Shown in pieces: positions 1 through 9,117 of a stretch of 64,000 bases of DNA; positions within the stretch are counted from its first letter, which is position 1; each line of letters begins with the position of its first letter. The stretch lies in contig JBNLBS010000011.1 in assembly GCA_050303415.1 (NCBI GenBank), positions 1 to 64,000 of the forward strand, read 5' to 3'. The notes under the pieces were generated by a model that ran no database searches, had not been told where the DNA came from, and was given only the letters and a program-made list of their open reading frames with translations. The stretch is from JBNLBS01 sp050303415 (GTDB taxonomy: Bacteria; Pseudomonadota; Gammaproteobacteria; Methylococcales; Methylomonadaceae). Both the position numbers and the translations under genes were made by a program.

Positions 1-2581
1 CGTGGGGATGAACCGATTAGATGCAGGCGGTACCGTTGTCGATGTATGGATTCCCCACACCCGTGGGGATGAACCGCGAGTGCCAATAGTGGGTGTGACC
101 GTACCACCGGATTCCCCACACCCGTGGGGATGAACCGGCTTAGTGGACGTGGTAACCGAAGAAATTGCCGGATTCCCCACACCCGTGGGGATGAACCGCA
201 CTGCAACACAAACTAAAACGCGATGGCTGGCGGATTCCCCACACCCGTGGGGATGAACCGATTTCGGAGAACCCGGAGAACATGAGAAATGGCGGATTCC
301 CCACACCCGTGGGGATGAACCGAAAAACCGAGTGATAGCATAAAGCGATTGATTTGGATTCCCCACACCCGTGGGGATGAACCGTTCAGTGGTTATTTGT
401 TCGGTATCCGCTGATAGGATTCCCCACACCCGTGGGGATGAACCGTAAAAACTGAGATGGCGTAATCAGACTATTGAGGATTCCCCACACCCGTGGGGAT
501 GAACCGTTAACACCGGATCGCCCATTCTAACGAGTGGGGGATTCCCCACACCCGTGGGGATGAACCGTTTCTCCAATAAGGCAACTCTTCCTTGAGCTCG
601 GATTCCCCACACCCGTGGGGATGAACCGTCGCTGAATTATTCGGTAACGACATCGGCGCGGGATTCCCCACACCCGTGGGGATGAACCGCCATGTTTATT
701 CCTTATATATAGTTGGTCTATGGATTCCCCACACCCGTGGGGATGAACCGCCATTCTATAATTTGTATACTTATACTATTTAGGATTCCCCACACCCGTG
801 GGGATGAACCGTAAGAAAAGTACCGAAAGACTGGCAGCACCCTGGATTCCCCACACCCGTGGGGATGAACCGTTATTTTAATAGTCTCTTTAAACCCGAT
901 CCCGGGATTCCCCACACCCGTGGGGATGAACCTAAATGGAACTGGCACATCGACACCATTTGCGCGGATTCCCCACACCCGTGGGGATGAACCGCATTAG
1001 GATCTGGTAATCAGACTAGTAATGAAGGATTCCCCACACCCGTGGGGATGAACCGGTGATGGCATGGCAAAACCGAGCGGCGGCTTACGGATTCCCCACA
1101 CCCGTGGGGATGAACCGTTATTCAAAACCAGAGCATGATGAGTCAGTCCGGATTCCCCACACCCGTGGGGATGAACCGAACAAATAAATGTTCCATAGTC
1201 TGGTGTAGGTGGATTCCCCACACCCGTGGGGATGAACCGGATGAACAACTTTGCTAGCCCCTTCAAAACTGGGATTCCCCACACCCGTGGGGATGAACCG
1301 TCGCTAGAGATGTTCACGTTGTTCACTGGGACGGATTCCCCACACCCGTGGGGATGAACCCAAACCGGTTGAGTTTTGCCTAATCTTTCTCGCGGATTCC
1401 CCACACCCGTGGGGATGAACCGATACAAAAACAGTTGAACTAATTAATACAGCAGGATTCCCCACACCCGTGGGGATGAACCGCCGCTATAAAATATCGT
1501 CCAGCCAGCGTGAAAGGATTCCCCACACCCGTGGGGATGAACCGTCGTTGCAAACGGTAATGAGGAGATTGATAAGGGATTCCCCACACCCGTGGGGATG
1601 AACCGTTAGTTACAGGATTACACCCGGATAAACATAAGGATTCCCCACACCCGTGGGGATGAACCGATGTAAAATAAAGTTGACATATGATTTAACTAGG
1701 ATTCCCCACACCCGTGGGGATGAACCGCTTATATTCTGCATTCATTTCGGCCGCGAGCTGGATTCCCCACACCCGTGGGGATGAACCGATAACCTTTTTC
1801 ACTCGATCTTCAGTAGTCATGGATTCCCCACACCCGTGGGGATGAACCGCAGCGGCTAGGGGTTGGAGCAAAAGACAATCTGGATTCCCCACACCCGTGG
1901 GGATGAACCGTGTGATCCATTGGAAATGTTTGCTAAGGCTAAGGATTCCCCACACCCGTGGGGATGAACCGTAAATGCCCTCGCCCTCAGTTAGTGTAAT
2001 CGTGGATTCCCCACACCCGTGGGGATGAACCGTGTTGCTAGGCACGTACAACGGAAACAATTGGGGATTCCCCACACCCGTGGGGATGAACCGTTTACCA
2101 TCACTAGATAAACCATTATGTCCATGGATTCCCCACACCCGTGGGGATGAACCGTGTAGACACCAAAGACGGCTGGGATTATGAAAGGATTCCCCACACC
2201 CGTGGGGATGAACCGTATCGAGTGCGTATAAAACACTTTCAGCAGTGGGATTCCCCACACCCGTGGGGATGAACCGTCGATAAATTGGATGAAAAATATA
2301 ATTCATCTGGATTTCCCACACCCGTGGGGATGAACCGCATGAACGCATCGTGCCGATTAATTCTGTCGCTGGATTCCCCACACCCGTGGGGATGAACCGG
2401 CGAGTGGGTGGGGTATGCTATCAGAGATGGAGGATTCCCCACACCCGTGGGGATGAACCGTGGTTATAAGGTTGGCACGCTATCGCGTAACCGGATTCCC
2501 CACACCCGTGGGGATGAACCATGAGATAAATCTCCGGTCATTATTTTATGGTTGAATTCTCCAGAACCGTGGGATAAACCA
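1..2581 (+). CRISPR. Type I-E-like CRISPR array, 41 complete repeats, left end cut by window
   Basis: A 29-nt repeat starts GGATTCCCCAC and ends GTGGGGATGAACCG. It recurs from position 48 to 2493, 41 complete copies, plus a 15-nt repeat remnant at 1-15. The period is 61 nt with 32-nt spacers, except five 33-nt spacers (199-231, 261-293, 323-355, 1056-1088, 2338-2370). The repeat contains the inverted pair CCCCAC/GTGGGG around ACCC, the hairpin expected of Cas6e-processed type I-E repeats. Repeats are nearly identical: single changes occur at 2309 (GGATTT) and at the last base of the copies starting at 905 (T), 1333 (C) and 2493 (A). A decayed repeat at 2553-2581 marks the leader-distal end. 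I infer that crRNA is transcribed left to right and that leader and cas genes lie left of the window. I saw no duplicated spacers by eye. The type call rests on the repeat alone. Confidence 0.97.
2553..2581 (+). repeat. Degenerate terminal CRISPR repeat
   Basis: This 29-nt segment keeps a GAATTCTCC-like start and a GTGGGATAAACC end, and lies 60 nt after the start of the last good repeat (2493). It is preceded by a 31-nt spacer-length gap (2522-2552). Decay of the last repeat is usual at the leader-distal end of an array, so it fixes array polarity. It was found by alignment by eye. Confidence 0.75.
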
Positions 2582-2676
2582 ACTGGTGGTAAAGATTTAA
2601 AGATTGGGTGTTATTGAGCCTTAGAAATTTTTGCTAGAATCAATTGCTGCAATAAATTCTTTTTTTTCACCGGCTT

Positions 2677-5037
2677 ATGCGTATTAAACATTTTTTTTCA
2701 GTCTTTGTGTTGGTTTTGGTGGTGGTCATCAGTGTTGTTTTCGGTTTGCTGACGGCTTCCTTGCCGGTGACTGATGGTGAAATGACTCTGGCCGGTTTAA
2801 CTTCTAAAGTGACTGTTGATAGTGATGAACTGGGTAATCCTTCTATAGTTGCGGATAGTCGGGTTGATGCTTTTCGTACCTTGGGTTTTTTACATGCGCG
2901 TGATCGCTTGTTTCAAATGGAGTTGATGCGCCGTAAAAGTGCCGGGCGTTTGGCCGAGCTGTTTGGGGATTCTGTGGTAAAGCTTGATCGTAAACAGCGC
3001 GGTTATCAATTTTCCAGAACGGCCAGGCAAATTGTCAGTGATTTGCCTGCTCAGCAGCGGAAAGTTTTACAGGCTTATATTGCGGGTGTTAATGCCTATA
3101 TTGAGCAGGCCAGTGTTTTGGCGCCGGAATTTCTGGTTTTACAACACCAGCCGGAACGCTGGCGGGAAGAGGACAGTATTCTGGTGGTTTTGGGCATGTT
3201 TCAAATGCTTAACGGTCAGGAGCAGGATGAGCGCATGCTCAGTGTAATGGAGAAGGCGCTGCCGGCTGATTTGGTCAAGTTTTTAACGCCCGATACGGAT
3301 ATTTACAGTCGGACATTGTTTGGTGGTTCGTCTGCCCGTCGTTTTAGTCGCCATATTTCGTCGGATGTTTTTGCTTCTTTGCCTGCGGTTGATTATGTTG
3401 CTCAGTATGGCGTTGATGCGGAAAGCGTTGTGGCCGGGTCGAATAATTGGGTGGTGGCGGGCAGTAAAACAGCCGATGGCCGTGCCATGGTGGCAAACGA
3501 TATGCATTTGGGTTTAAGTGTTCCCAATGTCTGGTATCGTGCTTCTTTACGTTATCAAAAAAGCCATATTTATGGCGTAACCTTGCCGGGGGTGCCGGGC
3601 ATTGTTGTGGGCGGCAATGATTATGTGGCCTGGGGGTTTACCAATGTCACGGCAGATCTGGTTGATTTAATCCGTTTGCAGCTTAATCCGGATAATCCTG
3701 AACAATATCGTACAGAACAAGGCTGGCAGGTATTTATCGAGCATCAGGAAATTATTCACGTTAAGGGTGCGCCAGATGTTGAATTTACCTTGCGAGAGAC
3801 TGTTTGGGGGCCGGTTTCGGAGCATCTGTTGCTGGGCAACCCGGTGGTGGTTAAATGGATCGCTTTGGAACGCTATGCGGTGGATTTGGGTTTGCTGGAG
3901 ATGGATAGGGTTTCCAGTACCGGGCAGGCGATTGAGTTGATGAATAATGTTGGCGCACCGCCGCAAAATGTGGTGATCGCTGACCGGGACGGACATATCG
4001 GCTGGACGTATATGGGGCGTTTTCCGAATCGCGTCGGTTTTGACGGCCTGGTCAGCCGTTCCTGGGCGAACGGTGAACGGGGCTGGCAGGGATTTATCCC
4101 GCCAGAGGACTTACCGCGTTTGTTGGACCCGCCGCAGGGGTTTATTGTTACCGCCAATAATCGTACTTTAGGCAGTGATTATCCTTATGTTATCGGACAT
4201 AACTGGTCATTAGGCTATCGGGCGTTTCGAATTGCGGAACTGCTTTCCGGGCGGTCCGATCTGACTGAACAGGATATGTTATCCATTCAACTGGATACCC
4301 GTGGCGGGGTGTATGATTTTTATCGCCAGTTGGCGCTGGAGGAACTGAGTCAGGTTCGGGACAAAGATCCTGTGTTACAGGAGGTTGAACAAACACTGCA
4401 GGCATGGGAAGGTTATATGCACAGCACCAGTATAGGCGCGGCGTTTTTAAGCGAATTCAGGTATCAGTTAGCCAAGGAGGTTTTTGCCAAAGTGGTGGCG
4501 GCCGGGCAAAGCTATGATCCGGCATTCAGGTATGCCTGGCGGGAAATGGAAACGCCGTTACGCCTGTTGTTGACACAGCGGCCTACAGGTCTATTGAGGG
4601 CTCGTTTTAACGATGATTGGAAAGCCTTTGTTGTAGAAACTTTGCGGCATACCGCGCAATTATTGCATCGTCGGTACCCTGAGGTAAGGTTGACTAAATT
4701 AACCTGGGGACAGGCGCATCCGATCTCATTGCGGCATCCTTTCAGCAGTCAGTCACCGCTTTTGGCCCGGCTGTTGGATATGCCGGTTTTTGAAGCTGAT
4801 GGCTGTGCCGGCATGTGTGTAAAGGTTATGGGGAATAAATTTAGTGCAAGTGAGCGTTTGGTGCTTTCGCCCTTATATCCGCAGGATGCGCTTTTTCATA
4901 TGCCGGGCGGGCAATCCGGCCATCCGTTTTCAGAGCATTACCGCGACCAACAGGAATTATGGCAAAAGGGCCTTGCAACGCCTTTGCACTCAAAAAGTTC
5001 GTTACAGACATTGTATTTTTTACCTGATAATAGTTAA
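2677..5037 (+). CDS. Penicillin acylase family protein (peptidase S45)
   Basis: A 786-aa Ntn-hydrolase of the penicillin/acyl-homoserine-lactone acylase family, expected to hydrolyse an amide bond in the periplasm after self-cleavage into two chains. Residues 5-30 form a hydrophobic signal or anchor segment. The predicted new N-terminus and nucleophile is Ser255 in VVAGSNNWVV, followed by the family-typical NDMHLG stretch. The early motif LGFLHARDRLFQMELMRR matches the alpha-chain start of the family. The length is normal for the precursor. The start is the ATG at 2677 with no clear Shine-Dalgarno, about 95 nt after the CRISPR array. It looks monocistronic, with dbpA following after its own promoter. 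The natural substrate cannot be read from sequence; AHL quenching is possible but unproven. Confidence 0.88.
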   Translation: MRIKHFFSVFVLVLVVVISVVFGLLTASLPVTDGEMTLAGLTSKVTVDSDELGNPSIVADSRVDAFRTLGFLHARDRLFQMELMRRKSAGRLAELFGDSVVKLDRKQRGYQFSRTARQIVSDLPAQQRKVLQAYIAGVNAYIEQASVLAPEFLVLQHQPERWREEDSILVVLGMFQMLNGQEQDERMLSVMEKALPADLVKFLTPDTDIYSRTLFGGSSARRFSRHISSDVFASLPAVDYVAQYGVDAESVVAGSNNWVVAGSKTADGRAMVANDMHLGLSVPNVWYRASLRYQKSHIYGVTLPGVPGIVVGGNDYVAWGFTNVTADLVDLIRLQLNPDNPEQYRTEQGWQVFIEHQEIIHVKGAPDVEFTLRETVWGPVSEHLLLGNPVVVKWIALERYAVDLGLLEMDRVSSTGQAIELMNNVGAPPQNVVIADRDGHIGWTYMGRFPNRVGFDGLVSRSWANGERGWQGFIPPEDLPRLLDPPQGFIVTANNRTLGSDYPYVIGHNWSLGYRAFRIAELLSGRSDLTEQDMLSIQLDTRGGVYDFYRQLALEELSQVRDKDPVLQEVEQTLQAWEGYMHSTSIGAAFLSEFRYQLAKEVFAKVVAAGQSYDPAFRYAWREMETPLRLLLTQRPTGLLRARFNDDWKAFVVETLRHTAQLLHRRYPEVRLTKLTWGQAHPISLRHPFSSQSPLLARLLDMPVFEADGCAGMCVKVMGNKFSASERLVLSPLYPQDALFHMPGGQSGHPFSEHYRDQQELWQKGLATPLHSKSSLQTLYFLPDNS

Positions 5038-5109
5038 CCGGTTCTTGATAATGGTTTAATTGGACTGCGGCTTTCTTTGGCCTGGTAAAAATTTGCTGCC
5101 GGCAGTTTA

Positions 5110-5140
5110 TTGATCGTGCCTGTGGCGGCTCTGGTATACT
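5110..5140 (+). promoter_or_regulatory. Putative extended -10 promoter for dbpA
   Basis: TATACT at 5135-5140 is preceded by TG plus one base (TGG), an extended -10 element. A TTGATC at 5110-5115 could be a weak -35 at a 19-nt spacing. It lies 30 nt upstream of the dbpA ATG. Position and motif only; untested. Confidence 0.45.
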
Positions 5141-5169
5141 CCGGGTTCATTAATAAGGGTCGGTACATT

Positions 5170-6552
5170 ATGTCTGGTGATGGTTTTGCTTCACTCCCAA
5201 TTTCTAAGGCGCAAATCGCCAATCTGGATTCATTGGGTTATACGATAATGACGCCGATTCAGGCGCAGGGTCTGCCTTATGTTCTGCAAGGCAGGGATTT
5301 AATTGCGCAGGCTAAAACGGGTAGCGGTAAAACCGCGACTTTTGGTATCGGTCTTTTAAACCTGATTAATCCGCGCTTTTTTGGCGTGCAGGGACTGATT
5401 CTGTGCCCAACTCGCGAGCTGGCGGATCAGGTGGGTAAAGAGCTTAGAAAGCTGGCTCGTACGATTCCGAATGTTAAGCTGGTACTGTTGTGCGGGGGTA
5501 AGCCTTTTGCCGCTCAAAAGGCATCCCTTGAGTATGGGGCGCATATTGTTGTCGGTACGCCCGGGCGTATTCAGGATCATTTAAACCGGGGGACTTTGCT
5601 GCTTGATGGCTTAAAAACGCTGGTTTTGGATGAGGCCGACAGGATGCTGGATATGGGATTTGCCGAGGTGATGCAGGATATTATCGGGCGGGCGCCCAAG
5701 GAACGGCAGACGCTGTTGTTTTCGGCGACTTATCCTGATGCTATTCAGCAGATGTGTCATTCGGTTTTGAATGATCCGGTAACGGTATCGGTTGATGCGG
5801 AGCATAAGGATGATTTGATCGAACAGGTTTTTTATCAGGTTGATAAATCGGCACGTTTTGATGGTTTGCTGGCGCTGTTTGAGCATTATCAACCGAGTTC
5901 AACCGTTGTATTTTGCCATACTAAGAAGCAGTGCAACGAGGTGGCAACGTTTTTACATGATCACCGGGTTGAGGCATTGGCGATTCATGGTGATTTGGAA
6001 CAGCGTGAGCGCGATCAGGTATTGGTCCAGTTTGCCAATAACAGTTGTTCGGTTTTGGTTGCCACGGATGTGGCGGCACGCGGTTTGGATATTAAATCAT
6101 TGCAGGCGGTGATAAATTTTGAGTTGCCGCGTGAGCCTGAGGTTTATGTGCACAGGATAGGCCGGACCGGCCGTGCCGGGGAAAAGGGGCTGGCGCTCAG
6201 TCTTTTTACAGAAAATGAACGATTCAGGCTTGATGCTATTGACGGGCTTCAAAATAAAACCGGTGTCTATGGCGATATTAAGTCGTTGTCACATCAGGCG
6301 GGATTTTTCCTGCAATCACCTATGATTACGGTTCAGCTTGATGTCGGGCGTAGAAATAAGATTCGGCCCGGTGATCTTTTGGGCGCTTTAACCGGTGATG
6401 CCGGGTTGACCGGAAGCCAAATTGGTAAGATTGATATTTTTGATGGTTTTAGCTTTGTCGCCATTGAGCGGGCTGCCGCGGCTAAGGTTTTGAGCTATTT
6501 TGCTCAGGGCAAGGTCAAGGGGCGGAATGTTCGGGCGCGTAAAATCGGTTGA
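5170..6552 (+). CDS. dbpA: ATP-dependent RNA helicase DbpA
   Basis: A DEAD-box RNA helicase of 460 aa that acts in assembly of the 50S ribosomal subunit, recruited to 23S rRNA hairpin 92 by its C-terminal domain. Visible motifs: AKTGSGKT (48-55), PTREL (80-84), DEAD (154-157), SAT (185-187), HRIGRTGR (328-335). The last ~75 residues match a DbpA RNA-binding domain (KIRPGDLLGALTGDAGL, IGKIDIFDGFSFV). I chose the ATG at 5170 over an upstream in-frame TTG (5110) because an AAGGGT ribosome site precedes it, homology begins there, and the TTG overlaps the predicted promoter. It converges on ppnP. The C-terminal domain separates it from the longer DeaD-type helicase nearby. Confidence 0.92.
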   Translation: MSGDGFASLPISKAQIANLDSLGYTIMTPIQAQGLPYVLQGRDLIAQAKTGSGKTATFGIGLLNLINPRFFGVQGLILCPTRELADQVGKELRKLARTIPNVKLVLLCGGKPFAAQKASLEYGAHIVVGTPGRIQDHLNRGTLLLDGLKTLVLDEADRMLDMGFAEVMQDIIGRAPKERQTLLFSATYPDAIQQMCHSVLNDPVTVSVDAEHKDDLIEQVFYQVDKSARFDGLLALFEHYQPSSTVVFCHTKKQCNEVATFLHDHRVEALAIHGDLEQRERDQVLVQFANNSCSVLVATDVAARGLDIKSLQAVINFELPREPEVYVHRIGRTGRAGEKGLALSLFTENERFRLDAIDGLQNKTGVYGDIKSLSHQAGFFLQSPMITVQLDVGRRNKIRPGDLLGALTGDAGLTGSQIGKIDIFDGFSFVAIERAAAAKVLSYFAQGKVKGRNVRARKIG

Positions 6553-6566
6553 ATTAAACGTGACTG

Positions 6567-6608
6567 CGGTTTGTGTTTTGCATGGCTATTGATGCAAAGC
6601 ACAAACCG
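6567..6608. terminator. Long hairpin between convergent dbpA and ppnP
   Basis: A 17-bp stem (6567-6583 pairing with 6592-6608, one G-U pair) closes an 8-nt loop exactly between the two convergent genes. No T-run follows on either strand, so it may be a bidirectional transcript-end or RNA-stabilising structure rather than a classical intrinsic terminator. Confidence 0.6.
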
Positions 6609-6623
6609 GCATATCAAGAGTGT

Positions 6624-6935
6624 TTATAGATATGAACAGCAGTAATCGGTTGGCGTTTGGATACGAAGGGAGAATTTTTCGTTAGCCGGGACTTCAAAAG
6701 ACTGTCCGCCGCTGATGCTCTGCCACTGATCTTCGCCGGGCAGTAATATTTCCAGTTCACCGGCCAGGATTTCCATTAATTCCTTGCAGTCAGTGCCGAA
6801 GGTGTATTCGCCCGGCAACATAAAGCCTAAGGTTTTTTTTGTGCCGTCGGCAAATTTTACTGTGCGGCTGGATACCTTGCCGTCAAAATAAACATTGGCT
6901 TTTTTTATAACGGTTACATTGTTGAATTCTGTCAT
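6624..6935 (-). CDS. ppnP: Pyrimidine/purine nucleoside phosphorylase PpnP
   Basis: A 103-aa single-domain cupin of the PpnP (formerly YaiE/UPF0345) family, which phosphorolyses a broad set of nucleosides to base and ribose-1-phosphate in the cytoplasm. Conserved stretches are NVYFDGKVSSRTV, LPGEYTFGTDCKELMEILAG, the cupin-like LLPGEDQWQSI and FEVPANEKFSL, with the family C-terminal YCCSYL. The length is close to the ~94-aa E. coli protein. It lies 50 nt downstream of deaD on the same strand and may be read from the deaD transcript. Confidence 0.9.
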   Translation of the reverse strand: MTEFNNVTVIKKANVYFDGKVSSRTVKFADGTKKTLGFMLPGEYTFGTDCKELMEILAGELEILLPGEDQWQSISGGQSFEVPANEKFSLRIQTPTDYCCSYL

Positions 6936-6985
6936 GTTTTTCCTTGTAAAAGTTATTTAAGGTTATCAAAAATCAGTGTGAAGTT

Positions 6986-8746
6986 TTAATCTTTTGCCTG
7001 ATGCTTTCTGCTGCGTCTGGATGTGGAGCTAATGCGTTTTTTGCTTTTGGCGCGTTTTTTCGCCTGAACAACCTCACCCATGCTGGTAATGTTTAATGCC
7101 TGACCGGCGACCCGGACTTTTTTCAAGGTCATAAACAGTTCTTTCGGCATGCCGCTGGGCAGCTCGACAGTACTGTAATTTTCCTGAATATCAATTTTGG
7201 CGATGTGGTCGCCATCCAGACCGGTTTCATTGGCAATGGCGCCGACGATATTGCCGGGTTTAACGCCGTGACTGTGGCCAACCTCTATGCGGAATGATTC
7301 CATTTCAATCTGGCTGCCGGAGCTGTCTGATCTGCGTCTTTCCTTTCTATCTCTGCCGGGACGACGATCAGCATGGTCATGGTCTCGCTCCGGTCTGCTT
7401 TTTGGGCTTTGCTTGGGCTGTTTTTTCAGTAATAACGGTGTATCACCTTGCAGTAGTTTGGATAATGCCGCAGCAATTTCAACACCAGAAACATCGTGTT
7501 CCTGCTGATATTGTTCAATTAACTGGGTGTAGAAACTGAGTTCTTCCTGGGCCAGTGTATCGGTAATGCGCTGTTTGAATTTCGCAACCCGTTTGTTGTT
7601 GATAAGCTCGGTTGAAGGCAGTTCCATGACTTCAACTTTTTGTTTGGTTGCGCGTTCTATGTTGCTGAGCAATCTTCTTTCACGTGGCGACACAAAAAGA
7701 ATTGCATCACCGGTACGTCCGGCACGACCGGTACGACCGATTCTGTGGACATAAGCTTCGGTATCATAAGGGATGTCGTAGTTGACAACGTGGCTGATAC
7801 GTTCGACATCCAGTCCGCGAGCTGCAACATCGGTGGCAATCAGGATGTCCAGTTTGCCGTTTTTCAGGTGGGTGATAGTACGTTCACGCAAGGCCTGTGA
7901 CATGTCGCCGTTAATCGCAGAAGCGGCATAACCGCGTGCTTCGAGTTTTTCTGATAATTCCACTGTGGCGGTTTTGGTGCGCACGAAAATAATCATGCCA
8001 TCAAATGTTTCCGATTCCAGTATGCGGGTCAAAGCGTCCAGTTTATGTGTGCCGCTGACTAACCAGTAGCGCTGACGAATGGTGTCGGCGGTGGTGGTTT
8101 TTACCTTGATGGTGACTTCAGCCGGGTTGTTTAGGTGATTTTTGGCGATTTTGCGAATCACAGACGGCATGGTGGCGGAAAACAGCGCAATTTGTCTTTG
8201 TGCCGGTGTTTGTTCCAAGACCCATTCGACATCGTCGATAAAACCCATGCGTAGCATTTCGTCGGCTTCATCCAGAACCAGGCACTCCAGGGCGTCCAGT
8301 TTTAAGGTGCCTTTGCGCATGTGATCCATAACCCGACCAGGGGTGCCGACAATAACATGTGCGCCGCGTTTCAGCTGGCGCAATTGTGTGCTGTATTCCT
8401 GCCCGCCGTAGATTGGCAGTACATGGAAGCCTTTTATCTGGCTGGCATAACGTTGAAATGCCTCGGCCACCTGGATGGCAAGTTCGCGTGTCGGCGCCAG
8501 TACAAGTACCTGAGGCTCTGCTTTTTTAATGTTGATACGTGTTAATAGTGGTAAGGCAAACGCTGCGGTTTTACCTGTTCCGGTTTGTGCCTGACCCAGA
8601 ACGTCTCGTCCGTCCAAAAGGTATGGGATGATTTCAGCCTGGATGGGTGATGGGGTTTCATAGCCCACTTCATCAAGTGCTTTAAGCACGGGTTTACTTA
8701 GGTTGAGGCTTTGAAATGTGGTTATGGGCGTCGAGTTGTCTGACAT
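6986..8746 (-). CDS. deaD: DEAD-box RNA helicase DeaD/CsdA
   Basis: A 586-aa cold-shock-type DEAD-box RNA helicase, expected to unwind structured rRNA and mRNA in ribosome assembly and mRNA decay at low temperature. Motifs: AQTGTGKT (53-60), PTRELA, TPGR, DEAD (159-162), SAT, RGLDVER and HRIGRTGRAGR. A DbpA-like RNA-binding domain follows (FRIEVGHSHGVKPGNIVGAI, HIAKIDIQENYSTVELP), then a Lys/Arg/Ser-rich tail typical of DeaD. A charged, low-complexity segment (about residues 445-475) separates the core from the C-terminal domain. AGGT sits ~11 nt before the ATG. The upstream gap (8747-9117) could hold a long leader. Confidence 0.93.
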   Translation of the reverse strand: MSDNSTPITTFQSLNLSKPVLKALDEVGYETPSPIQAEIIPYLLDGRDVLGQAQTGTGKTAAFALPLLTRINIKKAEPQVLVLAPTRELAIQVAEAFQRYASQIKGFHVLPIYGGQEYSTQLRQLKRGAHVIVGTPGRVMDHMRKGTLKLDALECLVLDEADEMLRMGFIDDVEWVLEQTPAQRQIALFSATMPSVIRKIAKNHLNNPAEVTIKVKTTTADTIRQRYWLVSGTHKLDALTRILESETFDGMIIFVRTKTATVELSEKLEARGYAASAINGDMSQALRERTITHLKNGKLDILIATDVAARGLDVERISHVVNYDIPYDTEAYVHRIGRTGRAGRTGDAILFVSPRERRLLSNIERATKQKVEVMELPSTELINNKRVAKFKQRITDTLAQEELSFYTQLIEQYQQEHDVSGVEIAAALSKLLQGDTPLLLKKQPKQSPKSRPERDHDHADRRPGRDRKERRRSDSSGSQIEMESFRIEVGHSHGVKPGNIVGAIANETGLDGDHIAKIDIQENYSTVELPSGMPKELFMTLKKVRVAGQALNITSMGEVVQAKKRAKSKKRISSTSRRSRKHQAKD

Positions 8747-9117
8747 TAATAATGTTACCTGATCAAGAGGGGAAGTAGGTCGGGGATTGAAGCAGAGGAG
8801 TCTCCGAATAACCCATTATTATATGCTAAATAATCATTGTATGCATCTATTTATCTGTTTTTGAATAAATTTTGACTGATTTATCGTTATGTTAAGATTT
8901 TTAAACCCTCTTTTACTGCTGCCTGGCGGATAAAAAACTATTTTAATTTATCTATTTGATTTTATGATTAAAATAAAGATTGTATTAGCTGATTTCCGGA
9001 TTTTACCCAGACACAAATGGATGGCTTGAAATGTTTATAAAATTATCAGGCTGGGTTTTATCTATTTGCTTGTTATAATAGTCCTTTTATTTGTATTAAT
9101 TTGCTCGAGAGATTTGC
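8747..9117. other. Divergent intergenic region deaD/dapA
   Basis: A 371-nt A+T-rich gap between divergent genes with no supported ORF. It contains the dapA promoter (9072-9079). On the minus strand TATAAT at 8823-8818 could start deaD with a ~65-nt leader, but I see no good -35 for it. A GGAG/CTCC pair (about 8799-8811) could form a small hairpin at the start of that leader. Confidence 0.6.
9072..9079 (+). promoter_or_regulatory. Extended -10 promoter of dapA
   Basis: TGTTATAAT: a perfect TATAAT (9074-9079) with the extended TGn element directly upstream, 38 nt before the dapA ATG. No consensus -35 is apparent, which is tolerated by extended -10 promoters. Confidence 0.6.

Noticed and set aside
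527..2442. Minus-strand ORFs of 67-229 codons in the CRISPR array with recurring FIPTGVGNP, VHPHGCGES and SSPRVWGI peptides
   Set aside because: They are the translated repeat in three phases; unit lengths of 61 nt shift the frame each time. They are not genes.
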